NCBI GenBank assembly: GCA_945487035.1
Contig: CALYTI010000012.1
Coordinates: 1-51,455 of the forward strand
DNA from: an uncultured Bacteroidales bacterium
GTDB lineage: Bacteria; Bacteroidota; Bacteroidia; Bacteroidales; UBA932
Length of the DNA: 51,455 nt
Direction of reading: 5' to 3'
Positions 1 to 8,488 of the stretch are shown piece by piece. Position numbers and translations under genes: made by a program. Position 1 is the first letter of the stretch, and the number at the start of each line of letters is the position of its first letter. The notes beneath the pieces were generated by a model. The model did not search any database. It had not been told where the DNA came from and was given only the letters and a program-made list of their open reading frames with translations.

Positions 1-1484
1 CTCCCCGGAAACGCATTCTCGTCGTCTCCGGACCCAACGCCGGAGGCAAATCAGTATGCCTCAAGACCGTGGGTCTGCTCCAGTATATGTTCCAATGGGG
101 AATGCTGATTCCTACTTCCGAGACCTCGGAGCTGCCGATTTTCGACCGTATTGCCGTAAGCATAGGTGACGACCAGTCGCTTGAGAACGACCTCAGTACC
201 TACAGCTCGTTTCTTGCCGACATGAACAGCCTTCTGGCTGACGCTGACGAGCAAACTCTCGTGCTTATTGACGAGTTCGGTTCGGGCACGGAGCCGGCAG
301 CCGGAGGAGCAATAGCCGAAGCTATACTCGCGGAGCTGGACAAGCGCGGCACCTGGGGCGTAATCACGACCCACTACACCAACCTCAAGCTCTACGCATC
401 CGGCCCGGACACTCACGTCACCAACGGAGCGATGCTCTTCGACACCTCCAAAATCCAGCCTCTCTTTGCCCTGCAGATAGGGCTTCCGGGCAACTCCTTC
501 GCCTTTGAACTGGCACGGAGGATGAAACTTCCCGAGTACATAGTCAAGGACGCGGAAGCGAGAGCGGGCGAAGATTTTGTCAATATAGAAAAGAACCTTC
601 GCCGCATTGCCCGGAACCGGAAGGTCCTGGACCAGAAAATCAAAAAGGTACAGCACGCCGAAGGCAAGCTCGAAGACCTGACCGAGCAGTATCAGCAGGA
701 ACTTGAAGAAATACAAAGCAAGCGCAAGGAAATTCTGGAAGATGCCCGCAAGGAAGCAGAAAGCATAGTCAAGGGCGCCGGCAGGCAAGTGGAAAAGACC
801 ATACGCGACATCAAGGAAAGCCAGGCCGACAAACAGCGCACGAAGGCGGCAAGAGAAGAACTGCAGGGCTTTGTAGCCGCAATAGAAGAAAAGAAGACAC
901 GCCAGCAGAAGGACAGGGACGAATACCTTAACCGCAAGATGGCAAAGGTCCAGAAAAGCCGCAAACCATCCCGCAGCGAGGAGAGCGTGCGCGAAGAGGA
1001 GTTCCGCAACGCCCCTCTGAAGATAGGGGAAAAGGTGAGGGTGAAGTCCAACGGAATGGTGGGCGAAGTGGTCAGCGTATCCTCCAAGGCGGTGACTGTT
1101 GCCATAGGCAATATCTCCAGCAAACTCGCCCCTGAAAGGGTGGAGAGAATCTCATCCAACGAGTTCAAAGCTGCCGCCAAGACAAGCATAACGCCGGTCT
1201 ATGAGAAAGTGGATCCTGCCATACGCGAGCGCAAACTCAACTTCTCCCCTCAGCTCGATGTGCGCGGAGAAAGGCTGAGCTCAGCTATGGATATAGTCGT
1301 CAAATACATCGACGATGCGATGATGCTTGGCATGAATAATGTACGGATAATCCACGGCAAGGGCACAGGTGTGCTCAGAGACGAAATACAGAAATACCTG
1401 AAGACCGTTCCGGGCGTGAGCAGCGTTTCCGACGAAGATGTACGCCAGGGCGGCTCAGGAGTAACAATAGTAACATTCGAATGA
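1..1484 (+). CDS. mutS2: MutS2 family ATPase with Smr domain, 3' part
   Basis: The frame is open from the window edge, so the N-terminal core is missing. Seen: Walker A GPNAGGKS at bases 30-53, Walker B LVLIDEFGSGTEP near bases 255-300, a long charged coiled coil (about bases 560-1010) rich in Lys, Glu and Arg, a KOW-like beta segment (IGEKVRVKSNGMVGEVV), and a C-terminal Smr domain with LDVRGER and HGKGTG. This order (MutS-type ATPase, coiled coil, Smr) is diagnostic of MutS2 and not of mismatch-repair MutS. Members of the family act on branched DNA or, in Bacillus, on collided ribosomes; which applies here is not visible. The stop overlaps the next start by four bases (ATGA), so translation is probably coupled to yraN. 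Confidence 0.95.
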   Translation, partial: PRKRILVVSGPNAGGKSVCLKTVGLLQYMFQWGMLIPTSETSELPIFDRIAVSIGDDQSLENDLSTYSSFLADMNSLLADADEQTLVLIDEFGSGTEPAAGGAIAEAILAELDKRGTWGVITTHYTNLKLYASGPDTHVTNGAMLFDTSKIQPLFALQIGLPGNSFAFELARRMKLPEYIVKDAEARAGEDFVNIEKNLRRIARNRKVLDQKIKKVQHAEGKLEDLTEQYQQELEEIQSKRKEILEDARKEAESIVKGAGRQVEKTIRDIKESQADKQRTKAAREELQGFVAAIEEKKTRQQKDRDEYLNRKMAKVQKSRKPSRSEESVREEEFRNAPLKIGEKVRVKSNGMVGEVVSVSSKAVTVAIGNISSKLAPERVERISSNEFKAAAKTSITPVYEKVDPAIRERKLNFSPQLDVRGERLSSAMDIVVKYIDDAMMLGMNNVRIIHGKGTGVLRDEIQKYLKTVPGVSSVSDEDVRQGGSGVTIVTFE

Positions 1485-1864
1485 TGGACCCTCGCAGAGC
1501 GACAGGCAAAAGAGGCGAAGATGAAGCTTGCGGGCTGCTCGTCAGCCTGGGCCACAGCATACTCGAAAGGAACTGGCGCCACGGCCACAAGGAAGTGGAT
1601 ATCATATCCCTTGCGGGAAATGAACTTCACATAGTGGAGGTCAAGAGCAAGACTGCGCCCGTTGTAGCGGACCCGGTGCTCAGCGTGGGCAAAGCCAAGC
1701 AGGATTATCTGGCAAAAGCTGCCGCAGCTTATCTCCATTCGAAGCAAAGAATACAACTGCCACATAATCTGGAGGTGGTTTTCGATGTAGTCAGCGTAGT
1801 CTTTGAAAACGGGCAGGCTCACATCGAATATTATCCCCAGGCATTTATACCAACATATGCTTAA
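1481..1864 (+). CDS. yraN: YraN/UPF0102 family endonuclease-like protein
   Basis: A 127-residue protein of normal family length. The conserved pattern is present: G-x-x-G-E-D near residue 12, an RNWR-like stretch followed by KEVDII (GEIDLI in most relatives), then VEVKSK. This is the D...ExK arrangement of restriction-endonuclease-like nucleases, with Asp in VDII, Glu in VEVK and the following Lys as probable metal and catalytic residues. Cellular role is unknown in the family, although it often sits next to rnhB or other DNA and RNA processing genes. The start is the ATG overlapping the mutS2 stop. Its 3' end overlaps the start of the next gene by eight bases. Confidence 0.88.
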   Translation: MMDPRRATGKRGEDEACGLLVSLGHSILERNWRHGHKEVDIISLAGNELHIVEVKSKTAPVVADPVLSVGKAKQDYLAKAAAAYLHSKQRIQLPHNLEVVFDVVSVVFENGQAHIEYYPQAFIPTYA

Positions 1865-2930
1865 CACTCATAACTATTGTGTAATAATGGCCGGAGGTCT
1901 CGGCACGAGATTCTGGCCCATAAGCCGAAAGGCAATGCCAAAGCAGTTTCTGGGATTTTCCGGCAAGAAGGATGCCTCTTTCCTGCAAATGGCATACGAC
2001 AGGATGTCCAAGCTGGTTCCGGCAGAAAACATCATTGTCGTGACACTCAAGGAATTCAAAGACCTTGTGAAGACACAGCTTCCTCAGATTTCCGAGGAAA
2101 ATATTCTGCTTGAGGTGTACAACAGAAACACCGCTCCCTGCATCGCTTACGCAGCAAAGGAAATACTCAGGCGCGACCCTCAGGCCGTAATGATTGCCAC
2201 CCCTGCCGACCATATCATCGAAGACGGAGACGAGTTTGTCCGCACTATGCAGCTTGCGCTCGACTATGCGGGCGAGAACCGCAGGCTGATTACGATTGGC
2301 ATAGTCCCGTCCAGGGCCGACTCCAACTTCGGCTACATTCAGGTTGAAGGCGGAAGCAAGGCAATCGAGGCCGGACTTCCGGTAAATGTCAAGACTTTTA
2401 CCGAGAAGCCGAGCAAGGAAATAGCTGAGGTCTTCCTGCAGAGCGGAGAATTCCTGTGGAACTCCGGTATCTTCGTATGGCAGGCATCCCTGATTCTCGA
2501 AGAACTGGGCAAATATGCCCCTGAGATTATGTGCCTGTGGGAGGAGAGTGATGACATTGACCGCATCTACACCGACTGCCAGAGGGTTTCAATCGATTAT
2601 GCAGTGATGGAGAAGACTGACAGGGCTACCGTGATTCCGGCCAGATTCAAATGGGCGGACATAGGCAACTGGGAGTCCCTCTACGACCATCTTGCAATCA
2701 AGGATGGAGATGGGAACGTCACAAACTCACTAGCAAAGCATCTTTTCAAGGAGGATAAGAGCAACATTATTTTTTCACAGAAAAAAGGCAAACTGCTGGC
2801 TGTGCGCGGAATGGAGAATATGATTATCGTGGACACGGATGACGTGCTGATGATTTGCCCGCGCGACGATGAGAAAATCAAGGATTTCCTCTCGGAGCTG
2901 GCAATGCCGGAATTTGAAGAATACAGATAG
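1857..2930 (+). CDS. manC: Mannose-1-phosphate guanylyltransferase (GDP-mannose pyrophosphorylase)
   Basis: Makes GDP-mannose from mannose-1-phosphate and GTP, the precursor of GDP-fucose and surface glycans. The 357-residue protein begins MLNTHNYCVIMAGG and carries the nucleotidyltransferase signature GGLGTRFWPISR followed by MPKQF, then TPADHII, FTEKPS and WNSGIFVW. It has only the transferase and short left-handed helix parts, without the C-terminal phosphomannose isomerase cupin of the roughly 480-residue bifunctional enzymes; this is the usual short form in Bacteroidetes. An upstream ATG at 1803 is open in frame, but the sequence before MLNTHNY has no family similarity and lies inside yraN, so 1857 was chosen. 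The gene overlaps yraN by eight bases and ends six bases before thrA. Confidence 0.92.
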   Translation: MLNTHNYCVIMAGGLGTRFWPISRKAMPKQFLGFSGKKDASFLQMAYDRMSKLVPAENIIVVTLKEFKDLVKTQLPQISEENILLEVYNRNTAPCIAYAAKEILRRDPQAVMIATPADHIIEDGDEFVRTMQLALDYAGENRRLITIGIVPSRADSNFGYIQVEGGSKAIEAGLPVNVKTFTEKPSKEIAEVFLQSGEFLWNSGIFVWQASLILEELGKYAPEIMCLWEESDDIDRIYTDCQRVSIDYAVMEKTDRATVIPARFKWADIGNWESLYDHLAIKDGDGNVTNSLAKHLFKEDKSNIIFSQKKGKLLAVRGMENMIIVDTDDVLMICPRDDEKIKDFLSELAMPEFEEYR

Positions 2931-2936
2931 GGATTT

Positions 2937-4895
2937 ATGCAGGTTTTGAAATTCGGCGGCTCATCCGTCGCCAACGCTACTGCCATATCGAGGGTACTTG
3001 ACATTATCGACGAGGCAGTAAAGAAGGACAAGGTGGTACTCGTTAGCTCCGCAATCAGCGGGTGTACAGACTCACTGATAGCTCTCGGTTCCGGGACTCA
3101 GGACAAGGACCAGGTTTGGAATGCCCTGCTGGAGAAACACAAAGCCATTGCAACCCGTCTTTTCACAGGCGACCAGAGGGATGCCGTATATCAGACCCTG
3201 CGGGTGCTTTTCGACGAACTCTATCAGGCCGACGGGGCCGACTGCCAGACTTTCGGAGAACTGTTTTCCACACGCATCCTGGCGGAAAAGTTGCACTGCG
3301 ACGGGCTCAACACCTTATGGATTGACTCCAGAGACCTGGTGCGCACCAAAGGCGGAGTTGTGGACAAGCCGCTGACATATGGCAACATAAAAAAGGTGGT
3401 GGAAAGCCATCCCGAGGTGGATGTGTTCGTGGCTCCCGGCTTCATAGCCAGGGACGAGAACGGACACGTCTGCACCCTCGGCAGAGGGGGGTCCGACTAC
3501 AGCGCTGCGCTCTATGCCGCAGCCCTCGGAGCTCAGACTCTGCAGATATGGACCGATGTGCCGGGCATTATGACCACCAATCCAAAGGATGTGGCGTCGG
3601 CACGCACGATTCCTGCCATCAGCTACGAAGCTGCCTTCTGCCTTGCGGACCACGGCGCGAAGGTGCTCTATGCCCCGACGGTGGGCCCTGCGATGGAGAG
3701 CAATATTGCGATAGCCATACTCAACACCTTCCAGCCCAAGGCGTCCGGCACCATTATCAAGGCTCTGCCGAAGAAAGGCCGCGGCGACTGGCTCGGAATT
3801 GCAAGCGCCAAGGCGGAGAACGGACTTTCACAGCTCTGCCTGGTGGCGGACGGACGCATAGGACAGGCAAGGCTCGATGAGGTGCTTGCCCGTCTTGCGA
3901 AAGCCAGCATACAGGTGGCCTCCTCGCGTCTGGAAGGCGATGACCACGCGCTGATTTATGTCCCGGAAAAGGACAACAAGGAGGCGCTGAGACTTATCCA
4001 CCACGACTTCTTCGATACCGAAGGGATGACGGATGTGTGGCTTGCCGGCTACGGAAAGGTGGGCAAAGCTCTGCTGGGCATCATCGAAAAGACCGGGGCG
4101 CGGGTGAACGTGAAGCTGATTTCACAGCACGAAGCGGACAATGAGGCCTTTTTTGCCGATATGCTCCAGCACGGAGCCCCTAACGCCGTGTTTGTGGACT
4201 GCACCGACAGCGAGACCATTTCCAAATGGTATGTGCCTGTGCTGGAGGCGGGCCTCAACATAGTATCGTCCAACCGCCGCGCGCTGAGCGTGCCTTATGC
4301 TGAGTATGCTGAGATGAAACGGGCCGCCCGCAGGAGCCACCGCTTCCTGCGCTACGAGGCTTCGGTGGGCACGGCTCTGCCTATACTCGAATCCATCACC
4401 ATGAGCGCCAACAGCGCGGATGAGATTCTTTCCATCGAGGCAGTGGTGAGCTGCACACTCAATTACATACTGACCAGCGGACTGCCTTTCGACAGGGCTC
4501 TGGAGAGGGCGCAGGAGATAGGTCTGACCGAGAAAGACCCCCGCAACGACCTCTTCGGAAGGGATGCGCTGCGCAAGCTGCTGATTCTCGCAAGGGAGGC
4601 CGGAGTTCCGCTTGAGGCCGAAGATGTGGAGGTGGAGCCGGTGGACGGAAGCAAGGCAAGCTCAGACCAGAGGTTCGTGGCTTCACTCGAAAAGGACAGC
4701 ACCAGCCCTAACGGCTACAGGGCATCCATCAGGCTACGCAAAGTGGACAGCAGTCACCCGGCCTGGAATCTGAAGGGTACGGACAATGCGATTGTCATCC
4801 GCAGTGCCTTCCATCCTACTCCTCTGGTGATACAGGGTGCAGGCGAAGGAGCCAAGATGGCGGCATCCGCAGTGCTAAACGATATCTTAAGATAA
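2937..4895 (+). CDS. thrA: Bifunctional aspartokinase / homoserine dehydrogenase, short form
   Basis: Catalyses the first step from aspartate (aspartyl phosphate) and reduction of aspartate semialdehyde to homoserine. Residues 1-280 are the kinase: KFGGSSVA at the N-terminus, FGELFSTRILAEKL, and TLGRGGSDYSA at 180-190. Residues about 366-652 are the dehydrogenase: Rossmann motif GYGKVGKA, YEASVGTALPILESI, TLNYIL and GLTEKDPRNDLFGRDALRKL. Between them only about 85 residues remain, with one recognisable ACT-like unit (about 296-360). Typical ThrA is about 810 residues with two ACT units, so this 652-residue protein has a reduced regulatory domain. It precedes and converges with the dap operon, overlapping the dapF 3' end by nine bases; its first product feeds that pathway through aspartate semialdehyde. 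Confidence 0.93.
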   Translation: MQVLKFGGSSVANATAISRVLDIIDEAVKKDKVVLVSSAISGCTDSLIALGSGTQDKDQVWNALLEKHKAIATRLFTGDQRDAVYQTLRVLFDELYQADGADCQTFGELFSTRILAEKLHCDGLNTLWIDSRDLVRTKGGVVDKPLTYGNIKKVVESHPEVDVFVAPGFIARDENGHVCTLGRGGSDYSAALYAAALGAQTLQIWTDVPGIMTTNPKDVASARTIPAISYEAAFCLADHGAKVLYAPTVGPAMESNIAIAILNTFQPKASGTIIKALPKKGRGDWLGIASAKAENGLSQLCLVADGRIGQARLDEVLARLAKASIQVASSRLEGDDHALIYVPEKDNKEALRLIHHDFFDTEGMTDVWLAGYGKVGKALLGIIEKTGARVNVKLISQHEADNEAFFADMLQHGAPNAVFVDCTDSETISKWYVPVLEAGLNIVSSNRRALSVPYAEYAEMKRAARRSHRFLRYEASVGTALPILESITMSANSADEILSIEAVVSCTLNYILTSGLPFDRALERAQEIGLTEKDPRNDLFGRDALRKLLILAREAGVPLEAEDVEVEPVDGSKASSDQRFVASLEKDSTSPNGYRASIRLRKVDSSHPAWNLKGTDNAIVIRSAFHPTPLVIQGAGEGAKMAASAVLNDILR

Positions 4896-5675
4896 GCTTT
4901 CTATGGAGACCAGGGTGGTCGGGCCGGTGAGATATACCGAAGTGAAGGTCTGAGCTCCCTGGAGGAAATCCACACTCAAATCATCCCTGCGTGCACGGAT
5001 GGAGTAATGCTTGCGTCCATCTTCATCCACGGCATTGGGGGCGGCTCCGGTGAGGGAAGCTGCAAGGGCGCTGGCGGTGATGCCGGTGCCGCAGGCAAGG
5101 GTCTCATCCTCCACTCCCTTTTCGAAGGTGCGCACCTTCAGGACCTCCGCCACCTGTACGAAATTGGCGTTGGCTCCCACGGGAGCGAATGTCGGGTCCC
5201 AGCGATAGCGGCGGCCTTCCTGCTGAATATCAAGGCTTTCCACATCCGGTACGAACTTGACGAAATGCCGGGTGCCGGTATCAAGAAACCATCCGTCAAG
5301 AGCCGGATGGAATTCGGTAACATCTATCATCCGCAGGCGTACTGTCTTCTGCTCCCCCTCCCTTTCCAGAACTTCTCCGGTATGCATACCGTCGGCAGCG
5401 CGGAAAGCATACACTTTGCCATCACGGGGCTGAATGCCGAGGTGGTCGGCAAAGGCCACTATGCAGCGGCCTCCGTTGCCGCACATCATTCCACCGCTGC
5501 CATCGGAGTTGTAGTAATCCATTTCGAAATCGCAGTCGGAAGCGGTACGCAGGACCATAAGTCCGTCGGTGCCGTAACGGGTGCAGAGCCCTACCACATC
5601 AAACTCGGGAAGGGTTTTTCGGCCGTCAAGAACCACAAAGGTGTTGCCGGCACCGGAGTAGAGGCAGAGTTTCAT
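4887..5675 (-). CDS. dapF: Diaminopimelate epimerase
   Basis: Converts LL- to meso-diaminopimelate for lysine and peptidoglycan. The 262-residue length is normal. Both catalytic cysteines are present: C65 in MMCGNGGRC and C195 in ETLACGTG. The N-terminal substrate motif is GAGNTF, where most DapF have GND followed by F or Y; Asn11 is kept. The Glu-Arg pair that normally contacts the substrate carboxylate before the second cysteine (ERG in E. coli) reads E185-K186-G here. These are conservative but unusual changes. It is the last gene of the minus-strand dap operon, its ATG overlapping the aminotransferase stop by four bases, and it converges with thrA. A functional epimerase is likely; altered affinity is possible. 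Confidence 0.92.
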   Translation of the reverse strand: MKLCLYSGAGNTFVVLDGRKTLPEFDVVGLCTRYGTDGLMVLRTASDCDFEMDYYNSDGSGGMMCGNGGRCIVAFADHLGIQPRDGKVYAFRAADGMHTGEVLEREGEQKTVRLRMIDVTEFHPALDGWFLDTGTRHFVKFVPDVESLDIQQEGRRYRWDPTFAPVGANANFVQVAEVLKVRTFEKGVEDETLACGTGITASALAASLTGAAPNAVDEDGRKHYSIRARRDDLSVDFLQGAQTFTSVYLTGPTTLVSIESLS

Positions 5676-6844
5676 CGTATGAGTGAAGCAAGAATTCTGA
5701 TGCCGCCCTCTATCTTCTCATCGTCAATGAAGGAGTAGCTCAGGCGCATAGTGTTGCGGTGCGTTCCGTTAGCATAAAAGAAGGAGCCTGCGACATAGGC
5801 AACGCCGGCGGCAAGAGCCTTGTCATAGAGGGCAACCGTATCGATATGCTCGGGCAGAGTCAGGAAGAGGAAGAGTCCGCCTTCCGGATGAGTCCAGCTT
5901 ACGCCTTCCGGCATATATTTCTCCAGCATTGAAATCATCAGGTCGCGCTTGCCGCGATAGAGTTCGCGCGTCTTCTCGAGATTCCTGTCCAGTTCCCCGC
6001 TGCTGAGCCATTCGGCGGCCAGATACTGGTCAAGCACAGGAGGACAGAGGTCCAGAGCCTGTTTGCAGACATAGACCTTGTCGAGGATTTCAGGTGCTGC
6101 AATCATCCATCCCAGACGCAGGCCCGGCGCGAAGACCTTGGAGAAACTTCCCAGATGGATAGTCCTTTCCGGTGCGAGGGTATAGATAGTGGTCTGAGGC
6201 TGGCCTTCGTAGCGCAATTCCCTGTAAGGGCAGTCTTCGAGAATCAGAAAGCCGAACTCCCTGGCAAGAGCCACAAGTTCGCTGCGCTGGGCAAGGGTAA
6301 GAGTTTCTCCGCTCGGGTTCTGGAAATCCGGAACGGTGTAGAAGAATTTTATCTTCTTTCCGGCATCAACAAGTGCCTGGATTGTTGCTCGCCTTTGTTT
6401 TGAGGCCTCAAAGGAAGGAGTCAGATCCAGACCGACAATGTCGGCACGGTAGCTCTTGAAAGACTGGATGGCTCCCAGATAGCTCGGGTCGGCAACCAGC
6501 ACGACATCTCCCGGGTCAACGAGCACCCTCGCAGTCACGTCAATCCCCTGCTGTGAGGATGTGGTGATTTGGATATTATCCGCAGGCACATCGTAGCGCT
6601 TGGAGAGAGCTTCCTGCAGTTCGTTGGTTCCCTGGGTGGCACCGTATTGAAGAATCTTGTCGCCATATTTCTGCCTGACAGTCTCGACCATAGAGGCCAG
6701 TCTGTCGGTAGGAAAGGTGGAAGGATGCGGATATCCTCCCGCGAAGGAGTATATTTTGCTCAGGTCAACCTTTTTGAAGATGTCCCTGACCGGAGAACGC
6801 ATAAAGTTGTGCGTATCTGCGGAAAACAGTTCACTGTAGTCCAT
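5672..6844 (-). CDS. PLP-dependent class I aminotransferase, candidate DapC
   Basis: A fold-type I aminotransferase of 390 residues. Visible motifs: PDFQNPSG (Asn to the PLP ring), EDCPYREL (Asp to pyridine nitrogen and Tyr), SFSKVFAPGLRLGW (PLP-binding Lys), and a C-terminal NTMRLSYSF with the carboxylate-binding Arg. It resembles the 2-aminoadipate/kynurenine aminotransferase (LysN, MocR-type catalytic domain) group and not DapL (LL-DAP aminotransferase), although it lies between dapD and dapF. The inference from position is succinyl-diaminopimelate aminotransferase (DapC role). The start is ATG 6844, one base after the dapD stop; an upstream in-frame TTG at 6865 would extend into dapD and was rejected. 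It overlaps dapF by four bases. Confidence 0.85.
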   Translation of the reverse strand: MDYSELFSADTHNFMRSPVRDIFKKVDLSKIYSFAGGYPHPSTFPTDRLASMVETVRQKYGDKILQYGATQGTNELQEALSKRYDVPADNIQITTSSQQGIDVTARVLVDPGDVVLVADPSYLGAIQSFKSYRADIVGLDLTPSFEASKQRRATIQALVDAGKKIKFFYTVPDFQNPSGETLTLAQRSELVALAREFGFLILEDCPYRELRYEGQPQTTIYTLAPERTIHLGSFSKVFAPGLRLGWMIAAPEILDKVYVCKQALDLCPPVLDQYLAAEWLSSGELDRNLEKTRELYRGKRDLMISMLEKYMPEGVSWTHPEGGLFLFLTLPEHIDTVALYDKALAAGVAYVAGSFFYANGTHRNTMRLSYSFIDDEKIEGGIRILASLIR

Positions 6845-6845
6845 C

Positions 6846-7619
6846 TTATCTGAGCATATCTTCAAGGGTGACAGAACCTGCGGTTTTTTCGTCGCGGTAT
6901 TTGACGATTACAGGGCAATAGAGATGCACGCCGCTCTGCGCGCCGGGGCCTTTGGATACCGGGCGGGAGCCGCTTACTACGACCGCTCCGCGCGGAACAA
7001 CCACGCGGCCGTCCCCGTTGCGAGGGACAAATTCGCCCTTGGTTGCATCATAAAGCGCTGTACTTGAGGTGATTATCACTCCTGATGCAATTACTGCACC
7101 CTCCTGCACTATGGTACCCTCATAGATGCCGCAATTGCCGCCGATGAAGGCGTTGTCTTCGATTATGGTAGGCATTGCACCGGCCGGCTCAAGCACCCCT
7201 CCGATTTGGGTTGCAGCGGAGATATGGATGTTCTTTCCTACCTGGGCGCAGGAACCTATGGTCGCGTGCGAATCAACCATTGTGCCCTCATCAACATAGG
7301 CACCCACATTGATATAGGCCGGAGGCATTACTATTGCACCCTTGGCCACATAGGCTCCGCGACGTATGCTGGTGCCTCCCGGCACTATACGCACTCCGTC
7401 CTCGGCGCGGAATTCACGCACCGGGAAGGTGTCCTTGTCGAAGAATGGGAACTGGCCCTGGGACATATCCACCACCTTGCCGTAGCCGAAGCCTGCAAGT
7501 ATGGTCTGCTTCACCCAGGTATTCACTACCCATTTGCCGTCTATCTTCTCGGCGACACGTACTTCGCCGCGCTCGAGTTTTTCGAGAGTATCCTTGAATT
7601 GTTCGAAACTTATTTCCAT
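6846..7619 (-). CDS. dapD: Tetrahydrodipicolinate N-succinyltransferase
   Basis: Adds succinyl from succinyl-CoA to tetrahydrodipicolinate, the entry to the succinylase branch. The 257-residue protein (starting MEISFEQFKDTLEKLE) has a helical N-terminus and then a left-handed beta-helix of hexapeptide repeats, seen as GAYVAKGAIVMPPAYINVGAY followed by further I/V-G-x-x repeats. Conserved MVDSHATIGSCAQVG and the AGAMPTIIEDNAFIGGNCGIYEG region match DapD rather than other acyltransferases. An upstream start at 7697 would add 26 low-complexity residues within dapA and was rejected. The start lies ten bases inside dapA, which suggests coupling. Its presence indicates the succinylase route and not the DapL or dehydrogenase shortcut. 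Confidence 0.94.
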   Translation of the reverse strand: MEISFEQFKDTLEKLERGEVRVAEKIDGKWVVNTWVKQTILAGFGYGKVVDMSQGQFPFFDKDTFPVREFRAEDGVRIVPGGTSIRRGAYVAKGAIVMPPAYINVGAYVDEGTMVDSHATIGSCAQVGKNIHISAATQIGGVLEPAGAMPTIIEDNAFIGGNCGIYEGTIVQEGAVIASGVIITSSTALYDATKGEFVPRNGDGRVVVPRGAVVVSGSRPVSKGPGAQSGVHLYCPVIVKYRDEKTAGSVTLEDMLR

Positions 7620-8485
7620 TCTTTGAGTATTTCCCTTATTGTCTGTTTGGTCTGCTCCGTTGCTTCTGTCAGAGGAATCCTGACTCCCGCTTTGCACAAG
7701 CCCAGCTCTGCGAGAGCCGCTTTGACAGGAATCGGGTTAGACTCGATGAAGCAGCCTTTCATCAGCGGCAGCAGCTTGTCGTTGAGCGCTGAGGCCTGCG
7801 CGAACTGTCCTTCGAGTGCGAGGTGGCACATAAGCGACACTTCCCGCGGCAGCGCGTTGGATGCAACGGAAATCACTCCGTCTCCGCCAGCCTTGATGAG
7901 CTCAAAGGTCATATCGTCGTCCCCGCTGAGCACACTGAAGCCCTGAGGGGCACCGTCTATGATTTCCCTGCACTGGTCCATCTTGCCGGAGGCCTCCTTG
8001 ATGCCTATGATGCCCGGCACTTCACGGGCAAGGCGCAGGGCTGTGGAGGCAAGCATATTGGCGCCGGTGCGTCCGGGCACATTGTAGATTACCACCGGCG
8101 CCTGGGCAGCCTCGGCTATTGCCTTAAAATAGAGATACATCCCCTCCTGGGTAGGCTTGTTGTAGAAGGGCACTACCACGAGGTAGGCGTCAGCTCCCGG
8201 AAGCTGGCGTATATTCTCAAGGGTTGCAGCCACGCTGTTGGAGCCGCAGCCTACGAGCAGAGGCAGTCCCCCGCAGTGCTCTTTGGAGATTGCGAGCAGC
8301 TTTTTCTTTTCCTCCAGGGAAAGAGTCGGGGTTTCGGCCGTGGTTGCGAGTACGGTCAGGAAATCCACGCCTGCTGCAACCTGCCTGTCGAGCAGGGCGG
8401 CGTAGGAGTCATAGTCCACGGAACCGTCCTCCAGGAAAGGAGTTGCGAGCGCCGTCGAGCAGCCTTTCAGAAATAAATTGTTCAT
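7610..8485 (-). CDS. dapA: 4-hydroxy-tetrahydrodipicolinate synthase
   Basis: Condenses pyruvate with aspartate semialdehyde. A TIM-barrel protein of 291 residues, normal for the family. The Schiff-base lysine is in GIKEASG, the active-site tyrosine in YNVPGRTG with the arginine that binds the semialdehyde carboxylate, and the threonine pair in LATTAETPTL, where many bacteria have GTTGE. Next to it ESNPIPVKAAL is the usual C-terminal motif. It starts three bases after dapB, and its last ten bases overlap the start of dapD. Confidence 0.95.
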   Translation of the reverse strand: MNNLFLKGCSTALATPFLEDGSVDYDSYAALLDRQVAAGVDFLTVLATTAETPTLSLEEKKKLLAISKEHCGGLPLLVGCGSNSVAATLENIRQLPGADAYLVVVPFYNKPTQEGMYLYFKAIAEAAQAPVVIYNVPGRTGANMLASTALRLAREVPGIIGIKEASGKMDQCREIIDGAPQGFSVLSGDDDMTFELIKAGGDGVISVASNALPREVSLMCHLALEGQFAQASALNDKLLPLMKGCFIESNPIPVKAALAELGLCKAGVRIPLTEATEQTKQTIREILKEWK

Positions 8486-8488
8486 CTG

